Positions 23,968 through 35,041 of a stretch of 64,000 nt of DNA are shown here, piece by piece; positions within the stretch are counted from its first letter, which is position 1; each line of letters starts with the position of its first letter. A program made the position numbers and the translations under genes. The stretch covers positions 18,639,932-18,703,931 of the forward strand of contig NC_081412.1 in assembly GCF_030272615.1 (NCBI RefSeq). The letters are read 5' to 3'. Below the pieces are notes generated by a model that saw only the letters and a program-made list of their open reading frames with translations, was not told the DNA's origin and did not search any database. This DNA is from Cryptomeria japonica. Taxonomy: Eukaryota > Streptophyta > Pinopsida > Cupressales > Cupressaceae.

Positions 23968-24319
23968 ACAGTTGATGATTGGCATCATACTGATAGAATT
24001 AATAGAGAAACCTTTTTCCAACTTTGATGGATGAGAGCTACTTCTTAGGGGGAGTAGTTGGTTAAAACAATTGGTTCTATGAATTGGTTGTATGTTCTGG
24101 TATTTGTATTGCTTTGGCATTTGATGTCAAAGGGGGAGAGATATCTATGGGAAAAACATTATCCTTTGGGAAGAGATTATTCATTTGGGGATAGATATAT
24201 ACTCTCTGCATTTATTTTTGATCTATTCTAGAGATTGTTGGTTTTTGGTTTTTGGCATTTTTTTTTGGCACTTAGATGTTTTTCCATCTTCTATTGCCAT
24301 CAATGCCAAAGGGGGAGAT
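23968..24319 (+). other. 3' untranslated region with multiple polypurine tracts
   Basis: Three purine-rich motifs: AGGGGGAGTAG (24,047-24,057), AAAGGGGGAGAGA (24,129-24,141, preceded by gatgtc) and the terminal AAAGGGGGAGA (24,308-24,318) that abuts the 3' LTR. The same motif types occur in the 3' region of the minus-strand element at 34,763-34,970. Confidence 0.8.
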
Positions 24320-25412
24320 TTTTGGTATTATGGACGTGTTGCATTGGGTTTTTAATTGATTTCAACACTTATCATTTTGGAGATCTTTGGTTATGATGAA
24401 CCAACACATTACATTCACCAGCATGTTCAGTGACTTATACAGAGTCACCGATATATTGTTCACTGGTAGGTTATATTGTTCACCGTCACTGAGGATGAAT
24501 TGTTATCATCTGCAGATCACTTGGTTATGTCAAAAATATGGTTTGGACACTTGGTTTTGGTATTCTAGTTATTGATCTAATCGGGTTGACATATTTATTG
24601 TTACCGGCAAATTGATCTAGGCTATGGACCGACATGCATTATCTATTCCAGATCAGCATGACACATTATGGAGATGATTTAATTAATTAGATATTGTTGT
24701 AATTGTATTGAGCCGACATGATGCATCACATCTTGACTTATTTGTAATTAATTTAATTATAATATTCTTGGTAAGCCAACCTACACATTTGGTCTTAGGC
24801 TTTGGTATATATGTAAGATCTCATTTGTTAGATAATGCAATAGGTAGAAGGACGGTATATGGTTATGGAATTGTAACATGGTACATGCAAATATTGAAGA
24901 TCATATGAGCAGACCATAGAGAAGGTTCAAGGAAGGTTTGAAGGTGATTATAAGAGCTTAACCGATACTGAATCCAACATTGGAGATGATACTTTGAGAA
25001 ATACAATATCATTGTATTTAATCATACAATTTTAGTTAGTGTGACTCCTATTTTGTGATTGAGCAGTGAGCTCTAGGTGGTTGGCCTTTCAGCATGTGCA
25101 GACCCCATTTGTACACACATACTATCTGCAATAGTATCATCTGATTGTGGGTAAGGTTTCCCACCATGGTTTTTTCCCTTACAGGGTTTCCACATACAAA
25201 TATTTGTGTTATGTATTGTGGATGTTGTTTCTCTTTCTGTTCTATGCATTAAGTTTCACCTGTATTAATATTTACTGCTAATTTTTCTACCAGCATTAAA
25301 TTCTGGTTTACTGGTATTAAGTATCAAGTTTGATTAAGTTATATTTGGGTTGAAATTAATTGACAACTGATTCACCCCCCCCCCCCTTCTCAGTTGCCTC
25401 CAGGTCCTTAAA
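24320..25412 (+). repeat. 3' LTR of copia 1
   Basis: Colinear with the 5' LTR; the leading TG is mutated to TT. About 1,093 bp, longer than the 5' copy because of small insertions near 24,465-24,485 and 24,525-24,555. The final CA is also lost (ccttaaa versus cccaaca). Confidence 0.9.
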
Positions 25413-25417
25413 AAAAG

Positions 25418-25870
25418 TAGATCATCATGAGATTCTAGGGAGATGGGTTCTTCATCAAAAATTGATGGGATGGAAAAGATTTAGGATCTTGATCTTGGTT
25501 CATTTTATGACTTATTTCTTCATACTTTGGATTAACCTCTTGACATGGGGTGTGAGCTTGGACATGCATGGGGGGTTCTTGGATGGAGTTCATTTGTTGG
25601 CATGATAGGACTAGATCTTTTCTGATGGTAAACTTGAAAGATATCATCAATAGATTAATTGTTTGATGGAGATGGTGGGGATTGATTTTTTAAAGCTTTA
25701 GGAGATGAGGGAATGGTGGGAGAAACAAAATATTTAATTTGGGATGAGCCATTGCTAGACATAGGTATATGATTTTGATAATGCTTGGAAGGAGGATCTT
25801 GACACATGCCTAATTCCTCATTAGATGATTCTATTGGTTCACTCAAACGTGTAAACTTTCTTCCTCTCAT
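25418..25870 (-). pseudogene. ORF-X of element G1, N-terminal part
   Basis: The other side of the ORF-X frame split by copia 1. The start MRGRKFTRLSEPIESSNEE is at 25,870 on the minus strand. The plus strand text at 25,421-25,610 aligns with 63,540-63,720 in G2 ('cttgacatggggt', 'gacatgcatggggg'). The encoded stretch is Ser/Pro-rich. The start is chosen because leader-type sequence, alike in G1 and the left-edge element, begins just upstream. Function unknown. Confidence 0.55.
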
Positions 25871-27708
25871 GTAAGTGTATTCTAGAAGGTATTTTGAGGA
25901 TTTATTGTTTGTAGAAATGTGTGAGCGGTTTTGGGGATTTGGACTAGATGCTTTAACTTATGCAACCATTTTTTTTCAAACCAACCCTTGAATTTTTAGT
26001 TTGGGTTGTATGTGTTTGTGGAAGATGTTTTTGACAAAAAAAATTGATTTTTAAAAAATATTTTAATTTTTTTTAGATTTTTAATTAAATATGAAAAAAA
26101 ACAAGAAATAAAAGCAAAAAGACAAAAACCTATGGCTCGATTTGGGTGATGTGTTCCCTTTTGGTTTCAAGTGAGGAAGATGATCTAAGCATCCAAGCAC
26201 ATAAGACACACCAACAAGCCTACTCAAGTGGGATAATCGCTCCTTTCACTCACAAGAAACAATGGCCAAAACGTTCATCTATAGGCTTTACAAGATCAAC
26301 GAAGGGTATCCTCTATATACCACAAGGGTATGTGAGGCCTAAATCCATAAATTGAAAGGGAAATACTACCAAACAGTCGGGAGGAAAGGGTAATCCACTC
26401 TCCACCTTCACTTCTCTAAGGTATAAAGTTATTAGAGGCTTAACCCAGATTGACAATATTTAACTTCTAAGAGGCATGTATTTAGATTCACCTTCTCTAT
26501 TTATACTCCATTGAAACATGGGAGTTGAGGTCATCTCCTAGGGTGATCACTTCTCTGAGTAGGCCTCTTAGAAAAAAAGAAGACCACTTACATCTAACCA
26601 CTCAAGGTAACCACTGGGTTCCAAGAGGAGATCATAGATAAGTGATTGTGGGGATGAAAAGATACCTTTTTATTTTAAAACCAAATCGAAATATGAATGA
26701 TTAGTTTTAATCCCTTTTTTGATATGTGGAAGGCATATCAAGCAAGAAAAAAATGATTATATGATGAATAGAAAGTATTATAGCCACTCTTTGAAATTTA
26801 AATAAGAGGGGTTGGAACAAATACACCTTGACTTAACTCTTTCCAATTGTGTTGAACCCCTTGATCCAATGATGAGCTCCAATTTAGCTTCTTATCATCC
26901 TCAAATTGTGTGTGTAAAAACATGCCAAAAAGGATAACCAAAGCAAGTGTTATTTCACAAATACAATCCTTATGATATTAGAACTCATGATAAACAAATT
27001 TCAATGACAACAAAAAAAACCTATGAGAAATAAGATTATGCAAAGAAATTATAAGCTCATCACAAAATTGTCTATTTTTTAAAAAAAAAATTTGCTTATT
27101 TTTTCTAGTCAACAAGATTGACTTTTTTTTTCGTAATAAATTTTACACCCAAAATTAAAATGCACAAAAGAAAACCCTGCTTAAAATTTGAGAGATTTCT
27201 GAAAATGGAATTTTTTTAGAAACATACATTGATTTGAGCCCTAGAAAGAAAATTTACTAAAAAATCCTAATTTTCAAAGATATGATTTTTCACAAATTAT
27301 TTTGCATCCAAATTAAAATCATAAAGAACAGGTCCCCTCTATAATTATGCAAGATTTTTAGAAATGTAAGAAAATCTAAAACATTTGCTCATTTACTTCC
27401 AAAATTAATTTTTTTATTAAAAATCATAAAAATTCATAAATAATTTTAAAATGATCCCAAAAATCTAAATTTCCAATTCAGTGCTCCTGACACCATTCCA
27501 AATTTGCCAAAACAATTGGTGTTGAAATTCTCAACCGTTTGTGAGATATGATCAAATATTTCCAATTCCCTAATCTTATGTCCAAAACCTTAGCTACACA
27601 AGATTAGTCTCCAAATTGTTTTACAAAACAATAATATAGGGTTACAAGAAAAACCTACAAAAAAACATAGATGTAATTGAAATCCATGTCCCATCGAGTG
27701 TGCCAAAA
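25871..27708 (-). mobile_element. 5' leader of element G1
   Basis: About 1.8 kb between the G1 LTR and ORF-X with no supported gene. 26,500-26,640 matches the left-edge leader at 880-1,040. Adjacent to the LTR, the minus strand reads TTTTGGCACACTCGATGGGA (27,689-27,708), a probable primer-binding site similar in form to that of element D. T/A homopolymer runs are frequent (25,960-26,110, 27,060-27,130). Confidence 0.55.
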
Positions 27709-28434
27709 TGTGCGAGGTGGAAAATGATGATGACAAACTATCAAAACCATAAGGATTCAACCACAAACAATCCTAGTTCTACAATAAAACATTCACCATT
27801 CACCAATAAAGAAACCTAAAACAATGCAAATTAACAAATTGAAACAATAATACCCTTCACATGCCAAGTAGGGTTTGACCTCCATTGTATCCTATCTCCA
27901 TTGATCTTGTTTTATATATTTTCTCTTAGATTTTGTATATGCACAAGAGCTCAACAAAGAAAAAATTGTGGTTGTGAAGTTGCTTGATCACAAGAAAGAT
28001 GATTGATTGCATAAAGTGTTAGATTGATGATTAGGGTTGATAAGGATGAAATAAATCCTCTTTTATAGAGAAGACCTTAGAAAATGGAGGGATAGAATTA
28101 AGAGGTGAAAAGATAAATGGTCAGCTAGGATTAAAGGGTAGGTATAGAAAATGATAAAATGATAAGAGGGTAGGTAAGATAAATGAAAAGATCAATGACA
28201 TGTGTCATTAAAGGGAAAAGGTAATGAGTTAATTGAATAAATAAATATTTATTTAAGTAATAGAGGAAATGGGACCAATTAAATAAATAAAATATTTATT
28301 TAATTTAGGGAAAGGATAATTTCAATAAATAAAAATATTTATTTAAATAGGGAAAAGCTAGAAGAGGATAAGTGAAATAATTAAATAAATAAAAGATTTA
28401 TTTAGTTAAGCTAGGACAATTTTAGGTGTCTACA
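27709..28434 (-). repeat. 5' LTR of element G1
   Basis: On the minus strand it starts TGTAGACACCTAAAATTG at 28,434 and ends near CCACCTCGCACA at 27,709, about 726 bp. It contains the AAATAAATATTTATTT-type palindromes at 28,240-28,400 and a TATA box (CTATAAAAGAGG) near 28,063. The start matches the Gypsy LTRs at 42,948 and 48,475 (TGTAGACACC). Confidence 0.8.
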
Positions 28435-29012
28435 GATAATTTTCTTGGTTAGTGGATTTCATAACTTACATCCTTTTACATTATCACAATATCCAATGAA
28501 AATGAACTTTTCAACTTTCATGATCCAACTTAGTTCATTTTTCTTTAGGCACATGAAAATAAGCCTCATAGCTAAATACCCCTAAATGTGAAATAGAAGG
28601 TTTCTTAATCATCCACACTTCATAAGGTGTTGTATTAAGAGCCTTACAAGGAGATTTATTTAATAAGTAACAAGTAGTATTTATAGTTTTTGCCCAAAAC
28701 CATCTATCAAGTCCTGAACCACTTAACATACTTCTAGCACTTTCCATTATTGTTTGATTTAACCTTTCTGCCACTCTATTTTTTTGTGGAATCTATGGAA
28801 TATTTTTTTGTCTTCTAATTCTTGCATGCTTACAAACTCCATCAAATTCTTTAGAATAATATTCTCCTCCATTCTAAGTTCATAAAACCTTAATTTTATA
28901 ATATGTTTTCTTTTCAACTAAGTCCTTAAAATCTTTAAACTTAGTGAAACTTCAAATTTCTGCCTTATAAAATATAACCATGTATATCTAGAAACACCAT
29001 CAATAAAGGAGA
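28435..29012 (-). pseudogene. copia C integrase, 3' part
   Basis: Minus-strand integrase of a Ty1/copia element. 28,774 to 28,535 encodes ERLNQTIMESARSML (catalytic Glu region), then WAKTINTTCYLLNKSP and TPYEVW, all classic Copia integrase phrases. Upstream, 28,940-29,000 carries FIDGVSRYTWLYF. The element is broken at 28,434 by G1 and at 29,012 by the LINE-like insertion; stops and frameshifts occur between 28,790 and 28,950. RT and RNase H are not in view. Confidence 0.88.
28992..29012 (+). other. left 21-bp target-site duplication of the LINE-like insertion
   Basis: aaacaccatcaataaagga plus 'ga' here and again at 31,137-31,157. The duplicated DNA encodes part of the copia C integrase (FIDGV), so the insertion interrupted copia C. 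Confidence 0.9.
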
Positions 29013-31136
29013 ATAAGAACTGATCTCGATGGGTAAGTAAACAAACCTTTTTTCCAATAGAGAAAGGGTAATCATGTATTAGGAATTTGAAATGTTGCAG
29101 CGCATGCGAGCTGCAGGGGTAGCTAGGGTTACAAGAGAAGAAGTAGGAGAGGGAGGCGATGAGGATCTATATGGTGAGGGGCCTGTTGGTGTTGTTCTAT
29201 GCTATTGTTGCCTCTCCTTTTTCCTTCATTTGGCTCAGACTGGGGGCTTCGTGGAGGGTGTGTGCTGGTGGGTTCATTTTGTGAGGTTTTGCTATGGGAT
29301 CAGTTGTTTGTTGTGGCATTGATCATCTTTGTGGCTGGTGTGAGTGTTGGGGATGGATTTTTCTATGGTGATAGGGTTACTATTTCTAGGGTTTTTGTTG
29401 AAGGTGAATATGTCCCTGTTTGTGTTGTGTGCAAGGGTGTATGCAATATGGTGACGTTTCCTTGGGTTGCTCTCCCTCATGGCCCATATGTTGTTTTCTG
29501 GTTGTGACCTTCCTATGCAATTGGTATGGCTGGTTGTGCTCACCACTATGTGGGTACTTCTCTATCTCTTGGTGGTGGGTTTGGTAAGGATATTTTGTGC
29601 CCCTATCCTGATGGTTTTTTTGCTTTGTTCATTTCTAGGTGTGGGGGGAAACTTTGGGATTTAGGTGGAGCTACGGTTGCTTGGCTCCTCCTTGGGATCT
29701 TGGGTTCTTCTCTCCCTTCAAATTGTCTTCTTCTCTTAGAGTGGTTTTTATTGTTACAGAGGGCCTCTGTGTGGGGGGTTTTCTCGACCATGTAGTTATG
29801 TTTTTTTGGGTTTCATCTTGATGGTTATGGGTGTGTTATTTTTTCTATCTTTTTCAAGAGGTTCTCTATTGAAGTTCATGTTTTTATCTTTCTTCTTTTC
29901 TCAGTCTATCCAATTGAGGTGGATAATTCTTCTATTGAGGGGAAGAGTGGTGGGCTGAGTTTTGTTGGATGGAACTTGTTAGGAGCTTTTGTTGCCTTGT
30001 TTTTTGAGGTTGGTTGTTTGAATGCTTCTCTCTCCTTATTTATAGGTTTATGTCTCTTTTCTCCTATGAAGGTGGAGATTTTGGTGGAGCTTGCCTGCTT
30101 GGAGTTTGGCTGGTTTATGCCTCTTCTTTCTTTGATGGTTTTGGAAGTCTTTTCAAAACCCTTTTGTTCAGCTAAGCATTGTGGTCTTGTTTCTTGGTTG
30201 CTGGGATTTGTTTGGTGGTTTGAAGCTATGATTTTTCTGCTCATGGTATTCGTCTCTTCAACCCCTATAGAGGTGAGTCCCTATCCTATTAATTTGGAAA
30301 AGAGATTTGCTGGATGGGTGGCAACTATCAGATGTTTTATGTTTGTTGGATTCATCCAGTTAGTTTTGGAAGCATTTTCAAATCCCAACACGAAGGTTTG
30401 GGTAACCTTTCAAAACCCCCTAGGTATAGATTATTTCCTAATGATTCAATCTTTGGATCTTGCTTGGGCCTTGACAAGTTGTGGGGGCCTTGTAAAACCC
30501 ATGGACAGGCTAGATGATAATAGTTTTAAAGGGCCCAGTCTAGTTAGTCTTTGTTTTTGGTTAGGAACAAGCTTCGTGGTTTGTGGTCTAATGTTGTTGT
30601 TTCTAGTTGGGGGAGCTGGTAAAACCCCTGGTTGGCTGAGGATGCCTATTTCACCCTCGTTATTATTTGGTCCTTTTCCTTTGGAGGTGGAAAAGTGTTT
30701 TTCTGGTCGGGAGCTGGTTTACAGATGGATTTTCTTTGATGCTTTCAACTTGTGGGTTTTGGGAGCCCTTTCAAAACCCAAAATATTTTTGGTTTTGGAA
30801 GCTAGTTCAAAATCCAACTCAGGTTGTGGGAGCCTTGTAAAACCTATTAATAAGATTATGGGTGCCTTGAAAAACCCTTGGTATTTGTTGAAGGTTAAGG
30901 GAGCCTTGATAAAGCCCTTGTGCTAGTGAAAGGCTTTGGCCATCTCCCTTTTTAGCTAGGTTTCATTGATATCTCTTTGCTACTAGACTGGTTTTAGGTT
31001 GTTGATTATCTTAATATATCTTTTAGAGCTGCCTGTTTTTGGTTTCACATCCTTGTAAAATATGAGGGTTTCGAGACCCTTCAAAACATGTTGTAAGGGG
31101 TTTTGGGTCCCCTCAAAACCTTTTTATCCTAATAAA
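29013..31136 (+). mobile_element. LINE-like retroposon, plus strand, 2.1 kb
   Basis: Bounded by the exact 21-bp duplication and ending 'tttttatcctaataaaa', a short A-rich tail next to the right duplication, as in target-primed reverse transcription. Composition is G/T-rich on the plus strand, unlike the AT-rich surroundings. No endonuclease or RT motif is visible, so it is a non-autonomous, truncated or chimaeric LINE product. The 3' half carries at least eleven copies of a short hairpin motif (30,138-31,120). Confidence 0.75.
29919..30926 (+). CDS. 335-codon open frame inside the LINE-like insertion, doubtful gene
   Basis: An uninterrupted frame starting MDNSSIEGKSGGLSFVGWN. The product would be strongly hydrophobic (many F, L, V, W), with recurring short phrases such as GALSKP, GSLVKP, GALKNP and GALIKP. 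These phrases come from the repeated DNA hairpin motif read in one frame, and the hydrophobicity follows from G/T-rich codons, so the frame may be open by composition alone. No homologous domain is recognised and other frames are also open over parts of it. I list it because of its length in an otherwise stop-rich window. Confidence 0.2.
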   Translation: MDNSSIEGKSGGLSFVGWNLLGAFVALFFEVGCLNASLSLFIGLCLFSPMKVEILVELACLEFGWFMPLLSLMVLEVFSKPFCSAKHCGLVSWLLGFVWWFEAMIFLLMVFVSSTPIEVSPYPINLEKRFAGWVATIRCFMFVGFIQLVLEAFSNPNTKVWVTFQNPLGIDYFLMIQSLDLAWALTSCGGLVKPMDRLDDNSFKGPSLVSLCFWLGTSFVVCGLMLLFLVGGAGKTPGWLRMPISPSLLFGPFPLEVEKCFSGRELVYRWIFFDAFNLWVLGALSKPKIFLVLEASSKSNSGCGSLVKPINKIMGALKNPWYLLKVKGALIKPLC

Positions 31137-32487
31137 AAACACCATCAATAAAGGAGATAAAATATCTAGATCTTCCAATTGATATAATTTTCAAATACAT
31201 ATGAGTTAATAATTTCCAATTTTCTCTTAGATTTATTACTACCTAAAGGAAATGACTTTCTATCTTGTTTTCCAAACACACAATATTCACAAAATTCAAA
31301 ACTCTCATGAAAATAGGAAAAAAAAATTCTAAGAAATTTTTTATTAAAAATGGTGTTTAAACCATTCTCACTAATGTGGCCCATTCTACGATCCCATGAC
31401 ATACAAGTATTTTCATATTTAAATAGTTTCAGTAGAAACTTTAACAACTCTAGTGGCTTCAAGCTTAAAAAGAGTCCCCCTCCTTGTCCCTCTTTCTACC
31501 ACCAACTTTCCTCTTTCTAATATGTAACCATACTCAAGTCAAATGTTACATGCAATCACATATCATTCATCATAGAAATTGAAATTAATTTTTTTCTAAA
31601 CATGGGATGTGTGCAAAACTCTTGAAAGAGACTTTATTCTTCTATCAGTGAAATGCAATTGAATCTTACCCCTTCTAACAATAAGATATGAATAATTATC
31701 ATCATGGTAGATATCTCCTCCATAATACTTCTCATATGTGGAAAACCACTCTTTATGAGAATTAATATGGTGTGAGCATCATGAATCAATTAACCAATAT
31801 TCTTTAGTCATAACATAAAGAGAATAAATCAAAGTATCATCACCCAAGTTTGAGGATTTCTCTATAGAGGAATCAAACTATTTCTTTGGATTCTTGCATT
31901 CCTTCTTAACATATCCTCTCTTTCCACAATTATATCGCTTCACTTTGTTCTTTTTACCAAGGATTTTTGGATCTACCCTTAGACTTGTCTTTAGGTCCAT
32001 TCTTTTCTCCTTTAGAACCTCTTTCTTTGGGCCTTCTCCTAATATTGAGAGCATCACCTAAAATATGCACAATTTCTCTCCTCACTTACTATGCCAACAA
32101 AGCTACAATAAAGTGCATCCATCTCACCAAGCCAATTCCATAAAGCATATGCCGACTTCTATTTTGACACATTTAAAAGAACAAGATCGAAAAGATGACA
32201 CCTAATAGTACCATCTTCTTTTTTATCTAGTTTCTCCCAATCTTCATCAAAAAGTTTGTCAAGTTTCTCTTTATTTATTACTATCACCCATTGATCTCCT
32301 TCTTCAACAAGATCTTCTATTTTTATCTTCTATAACTCATAACACATTATAATTCACTTCTCTATGTCCAAATCATATGAAGTTACAACCATGATATCAA
32401 CACAAATCTACAAAGAATAGATCAACTAAAACTCTGACAAAAGCTCAAAATACCTCCCTTTTACCACCCAAGATACAAAAATGGTTA
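31137..32487 (-). pseudogene. copia C gag, protease and GAG-pre-integrase region
   Basis: Minus strand, reading from the PBS at 32,488. A Gag region starts near 32,390 (MVVTSYDLDIE). Near 31,940 there is a zinc knuckle with substitutions (YNCGKRGYVKKEC; first Cys and the His lost). The protease motif near 31,785 reads WLIDS followed by a stop where DSG is expected, then CSHH. The GAG-pre-integrase domain is at 31,462-31,166 (GHISENGL, CEYCVFGKQ). Multiple stops and frameshifts are present. The integrase begins at the right target duplication and resumes at 29,012. Confidence 0.85.
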
Positions 32488-32500
32488 GGCTCTAATACCA
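32488..32500 (-). other. primer-binding site of copia C
   Basis: The minus strand reads TGGTATTAGAGCC, one change from the TGGTATCAGAGC complement of initiator tRNA-Met. It fixes the element's orientation and the LTR edge. Confidence 0.8.
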
Positions 32501-32911
32501 ACTTCTAGAAAAAAAGATGTGGACAATAATAATAGAAGCTTCAAATCAAACTGTAAATCAGATCTAACGGTGTATTTTTAATGGAAATAAAATCAGCTAT
32601 AACAAAAATGAGACAACACCATAGAAAATTGAGCACAACACCATGATTATGTGGAGAAACGCTTTCAGAAAAAAAACTCCACCAATAAAAGAGGGAAAAT
32701 ATACATTACTCTTCAAAAGGATTACAATACAAAAACATTTCCTCAAGCTTACTCTAATTCAACAACATTTGAGTACCTATAAAATAAATTATGTTGTCTC
32801 CAACTTCACCCCTCAATATGTAAACCCTTGGGGCCTCAATTTACCACCAAGGGACATTACCATAAAACAAGGTTCCAAAAAACTATGGTAAAAATCCATA
32901 CAACCCCTACA
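32501..32911 (-). repeat. 5' LTR of copia C (approximate)
   Basis: Bounded on the low side by the PBS and on the high side by TGTAGGGGTTG at about 32,911, beyond which Gypsy gag sequence of element D resumes. About 410 bp. The partner LTR is not in view, so the upper edge is inferred from where D's gag reading stops. Confidence 0.45.
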
Positions 32912-33872
32912 CACCAAAACTCAAAAAGAGGTGTAAAATTATGAGCCGCTTTAGAAATGGACGACAAAGGAGCCACACCCATGTTGTTTAAGGAATTGTC
33001 GATCTTAATGAATCATTTGTTTGGTTTCTGAAACTTTTCGAAAGCTTGTTGAATGACATCATTCTTATCAGCCCGAGTCATTGAAGTGGATGACTCAAAT
33101 TGGTTCACTTGGAGTTGATAATTATGAAGCACTACACACAATTGATTAAAAGAAGTAAACTCATAAGAACAATAACTTATCTCTAATGTCTTTTTGAGAA
33201 TTAAAAATGAAAATTCTTTGAACATCCATATCAAGAACATGATAATATATTTGAGCATGCAAATGTTTAAATCTACTACTTTTTCCTTAATACCTTGTTC
33301 AAAATGAATCAAATTAGTCAAAAAAAATTGAGGATCAATATTATTTTGAAATTGTTGAAAGAAAGAATTAGTCAATTTTTGAAAATAATCAATGGAATAA
33401 AGAGGCAAAGAGAAAAACCATTGCAAGACTTTGTCTCTAAATGTCTTAGCAAACAATTTATCCATAGGTCTATGATCATTTGAAAAGTAACTACATGAGG
33501 TTTAAAATATTTTCACATGAGTCAAGAGATCATCATTTTCATTATATGTCTCCAAGTAAGGGATTTACATGTATTGATGGATAATGGTATGGATGATGTC
33601 TTAAGAAAGTGAGCTAGCAATGTCACAGGTGGGAATGTTGAATTTGGTTTGGGTCATGGAAGTGATTTATTTCTACAAAGATGAAACACTTTAGGCTAGG
33701 TTACTAATGGTTGATTTGGTGGATAGGTTGGTATTGGACATGTTGGATAATAAATAATGTGGATATTATGGAAAATGGATGGAGCATTGGAATATGAGAG
33801 TCAAAAATTATGATAAGTAGGTATAGGAGATGGTCGAGAAATAAGTAAAACACTCATGAAAGGAGGTATGAT
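32912..33872 (-). pseudogene. Gypsy gag, capsid part (element D)
   Basis: Minus strand. 33,465 to 33,013 encodes KTFRDKVLQWFFSLP, SIDYFQKLTNSFFQQF and NLIHFEQGIKEKV, the familiar order of the plant retrotransposon Gag (PF03732-type) domain. The frame continues as far as about 32,930 after a stop. Upstream it is cut at 33,873 by the copia-ended element; the N-terminal part of the same Gag is at 40,702-41,205. Zinc knuckle, protease and pol are not present here, because copia C interrupts the gene. Confidence 0.82.
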
Positions 33873-33877
33873 AGGAA
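33873..33877. other. left target-site duplication of the 6.8-kb copia-ended element
   Basis: AGGAA; an identical AGGAA lies at 40,697-40,701 just outside the other LTR. Confidence 0.9.
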
Positions 33878-34762
33878 TATTGAAATTCAATAACACTGAG
33901 AGGGGGGTGAATCAGTGTTATACTAGAATGATCAATTTTAGCCTTATTAAACATGCATACACCAATTGGTATACCGATACATACAAAATTGAAAGAAGTA
34001 AAGCAACCAATAAGACAATCACCTAAATGAGAATCATAACACACAAAGTTATAAGTGGAAAACCTCAAAGAGTAAAAACCACGGTGGGATTTGTGACCCA
34101 CAATATCAATCCACTGGCCATATGAAGAGATATTACAAAATATGAGGGGTCTGCACTTGCAGGAAGGCTTACACCCTAGAGCGCACTGCTCAATCACATA
34201 AAGGAACATCATTGACTATATATAAATCCATACTACAATCCAAAGAAGTGATGAACTACTAAGATAACATCTTCTATGCCTGAATACAGTTCCAGTTTAA
34301 GCTCTATTTATTTTGGCCTAAAACCCTAAACCCTTTACCAAAATAACCCTTACATAAATATCCTCACATATATAATCTCTTTGATATAGTTCACATCTCC
34401 TTACAATTACATATTTGCATCATCATCCTTACAAAATGATCTATCAAAAACCAACCTATATACCCTATATAATTTATCATGCCTTACGTCGACTTACAAA
34501 GATATATACAATATCAAATTACATGTCGACTAGATAACATAAATACATGAATATCAAAATCAATTTCTGATGCCGGATATAAGAGATGTCGGCCTCCAAT
34601 ACCGATAACCATATTCTAAACCATGTCGGCCTCCAATACCGGTAACCAAAGTAATCCTTATGTCCTACCAGTGTCGATGTCAGTGTAGTGTCTGTGAAGT
34701 GCTTGTCGGTACACAACTGAACCAAAACATGAAGCCAACCAATTGAGTGTCAATTGCCAACA
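33878..34762 (-). repeat. 3' LTR of the 6.8-kb copia-ended element
   Basis: Colinear with 39,768-40,696. On the minus strand it starts TGTTGGCAATTGACAC after a polypurine tract and ends near 33,878 (terminal CA now TA). It contains recurrent GCCGGT/ACCGAT phrases near 34,570-34,680. About 885 bp. Confidence 0.92.
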
Positions 34763-35041
34763 ATCTCCCCTTTTGCCATTGATGCCAACACTCATGCAAA
34801 AAATGGCCAAGGTTTCATTTGTCAGTTCTATCCTGCCTACTCCCCCTGAGTTGAATATCCATTAATGTAAAATACTCCCATATCTCCATATCTATAACTC
34901 CCATATCTCCCCCTAATGTATACAACTCCTTCTATTCTTTCCACATCTATATCACTCTCCCTTTGACATCAATGCCATAAAAAATTCTAAAAATAATGTT
35001 AAAGATTCAAAAAGCTATACAATGAATATCCCAAAAATATC
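34763..35041 (-). other. multiple polypurine tracts upstream of the 3' LTR
   Basis: On the minus strand: GATGTCAAAGGGAGAG (34,955-34,970), an AGGGGGAGAT-type run near 34,910, AGGGGGAGTAG (34,838-34,848) and AAAAGGGGAGAT (34,763-34,774) next to the LTR. These match the motif set of copia 1 at 24,047-24,318. Confidence 0.8.

Noticed and set aside
29292-29546. Minus-strand ORFs inside the LINE-like insert
   Set aside because: Open only because the complementary strand is G/T-rich; no domain and overlapped by several other chance frames.
33808-34212. 134-codon minus-strand ORF
   Set aside because: It lies within the 3' LTR of the copia-ended element and is broken in the 5' LTR copy.
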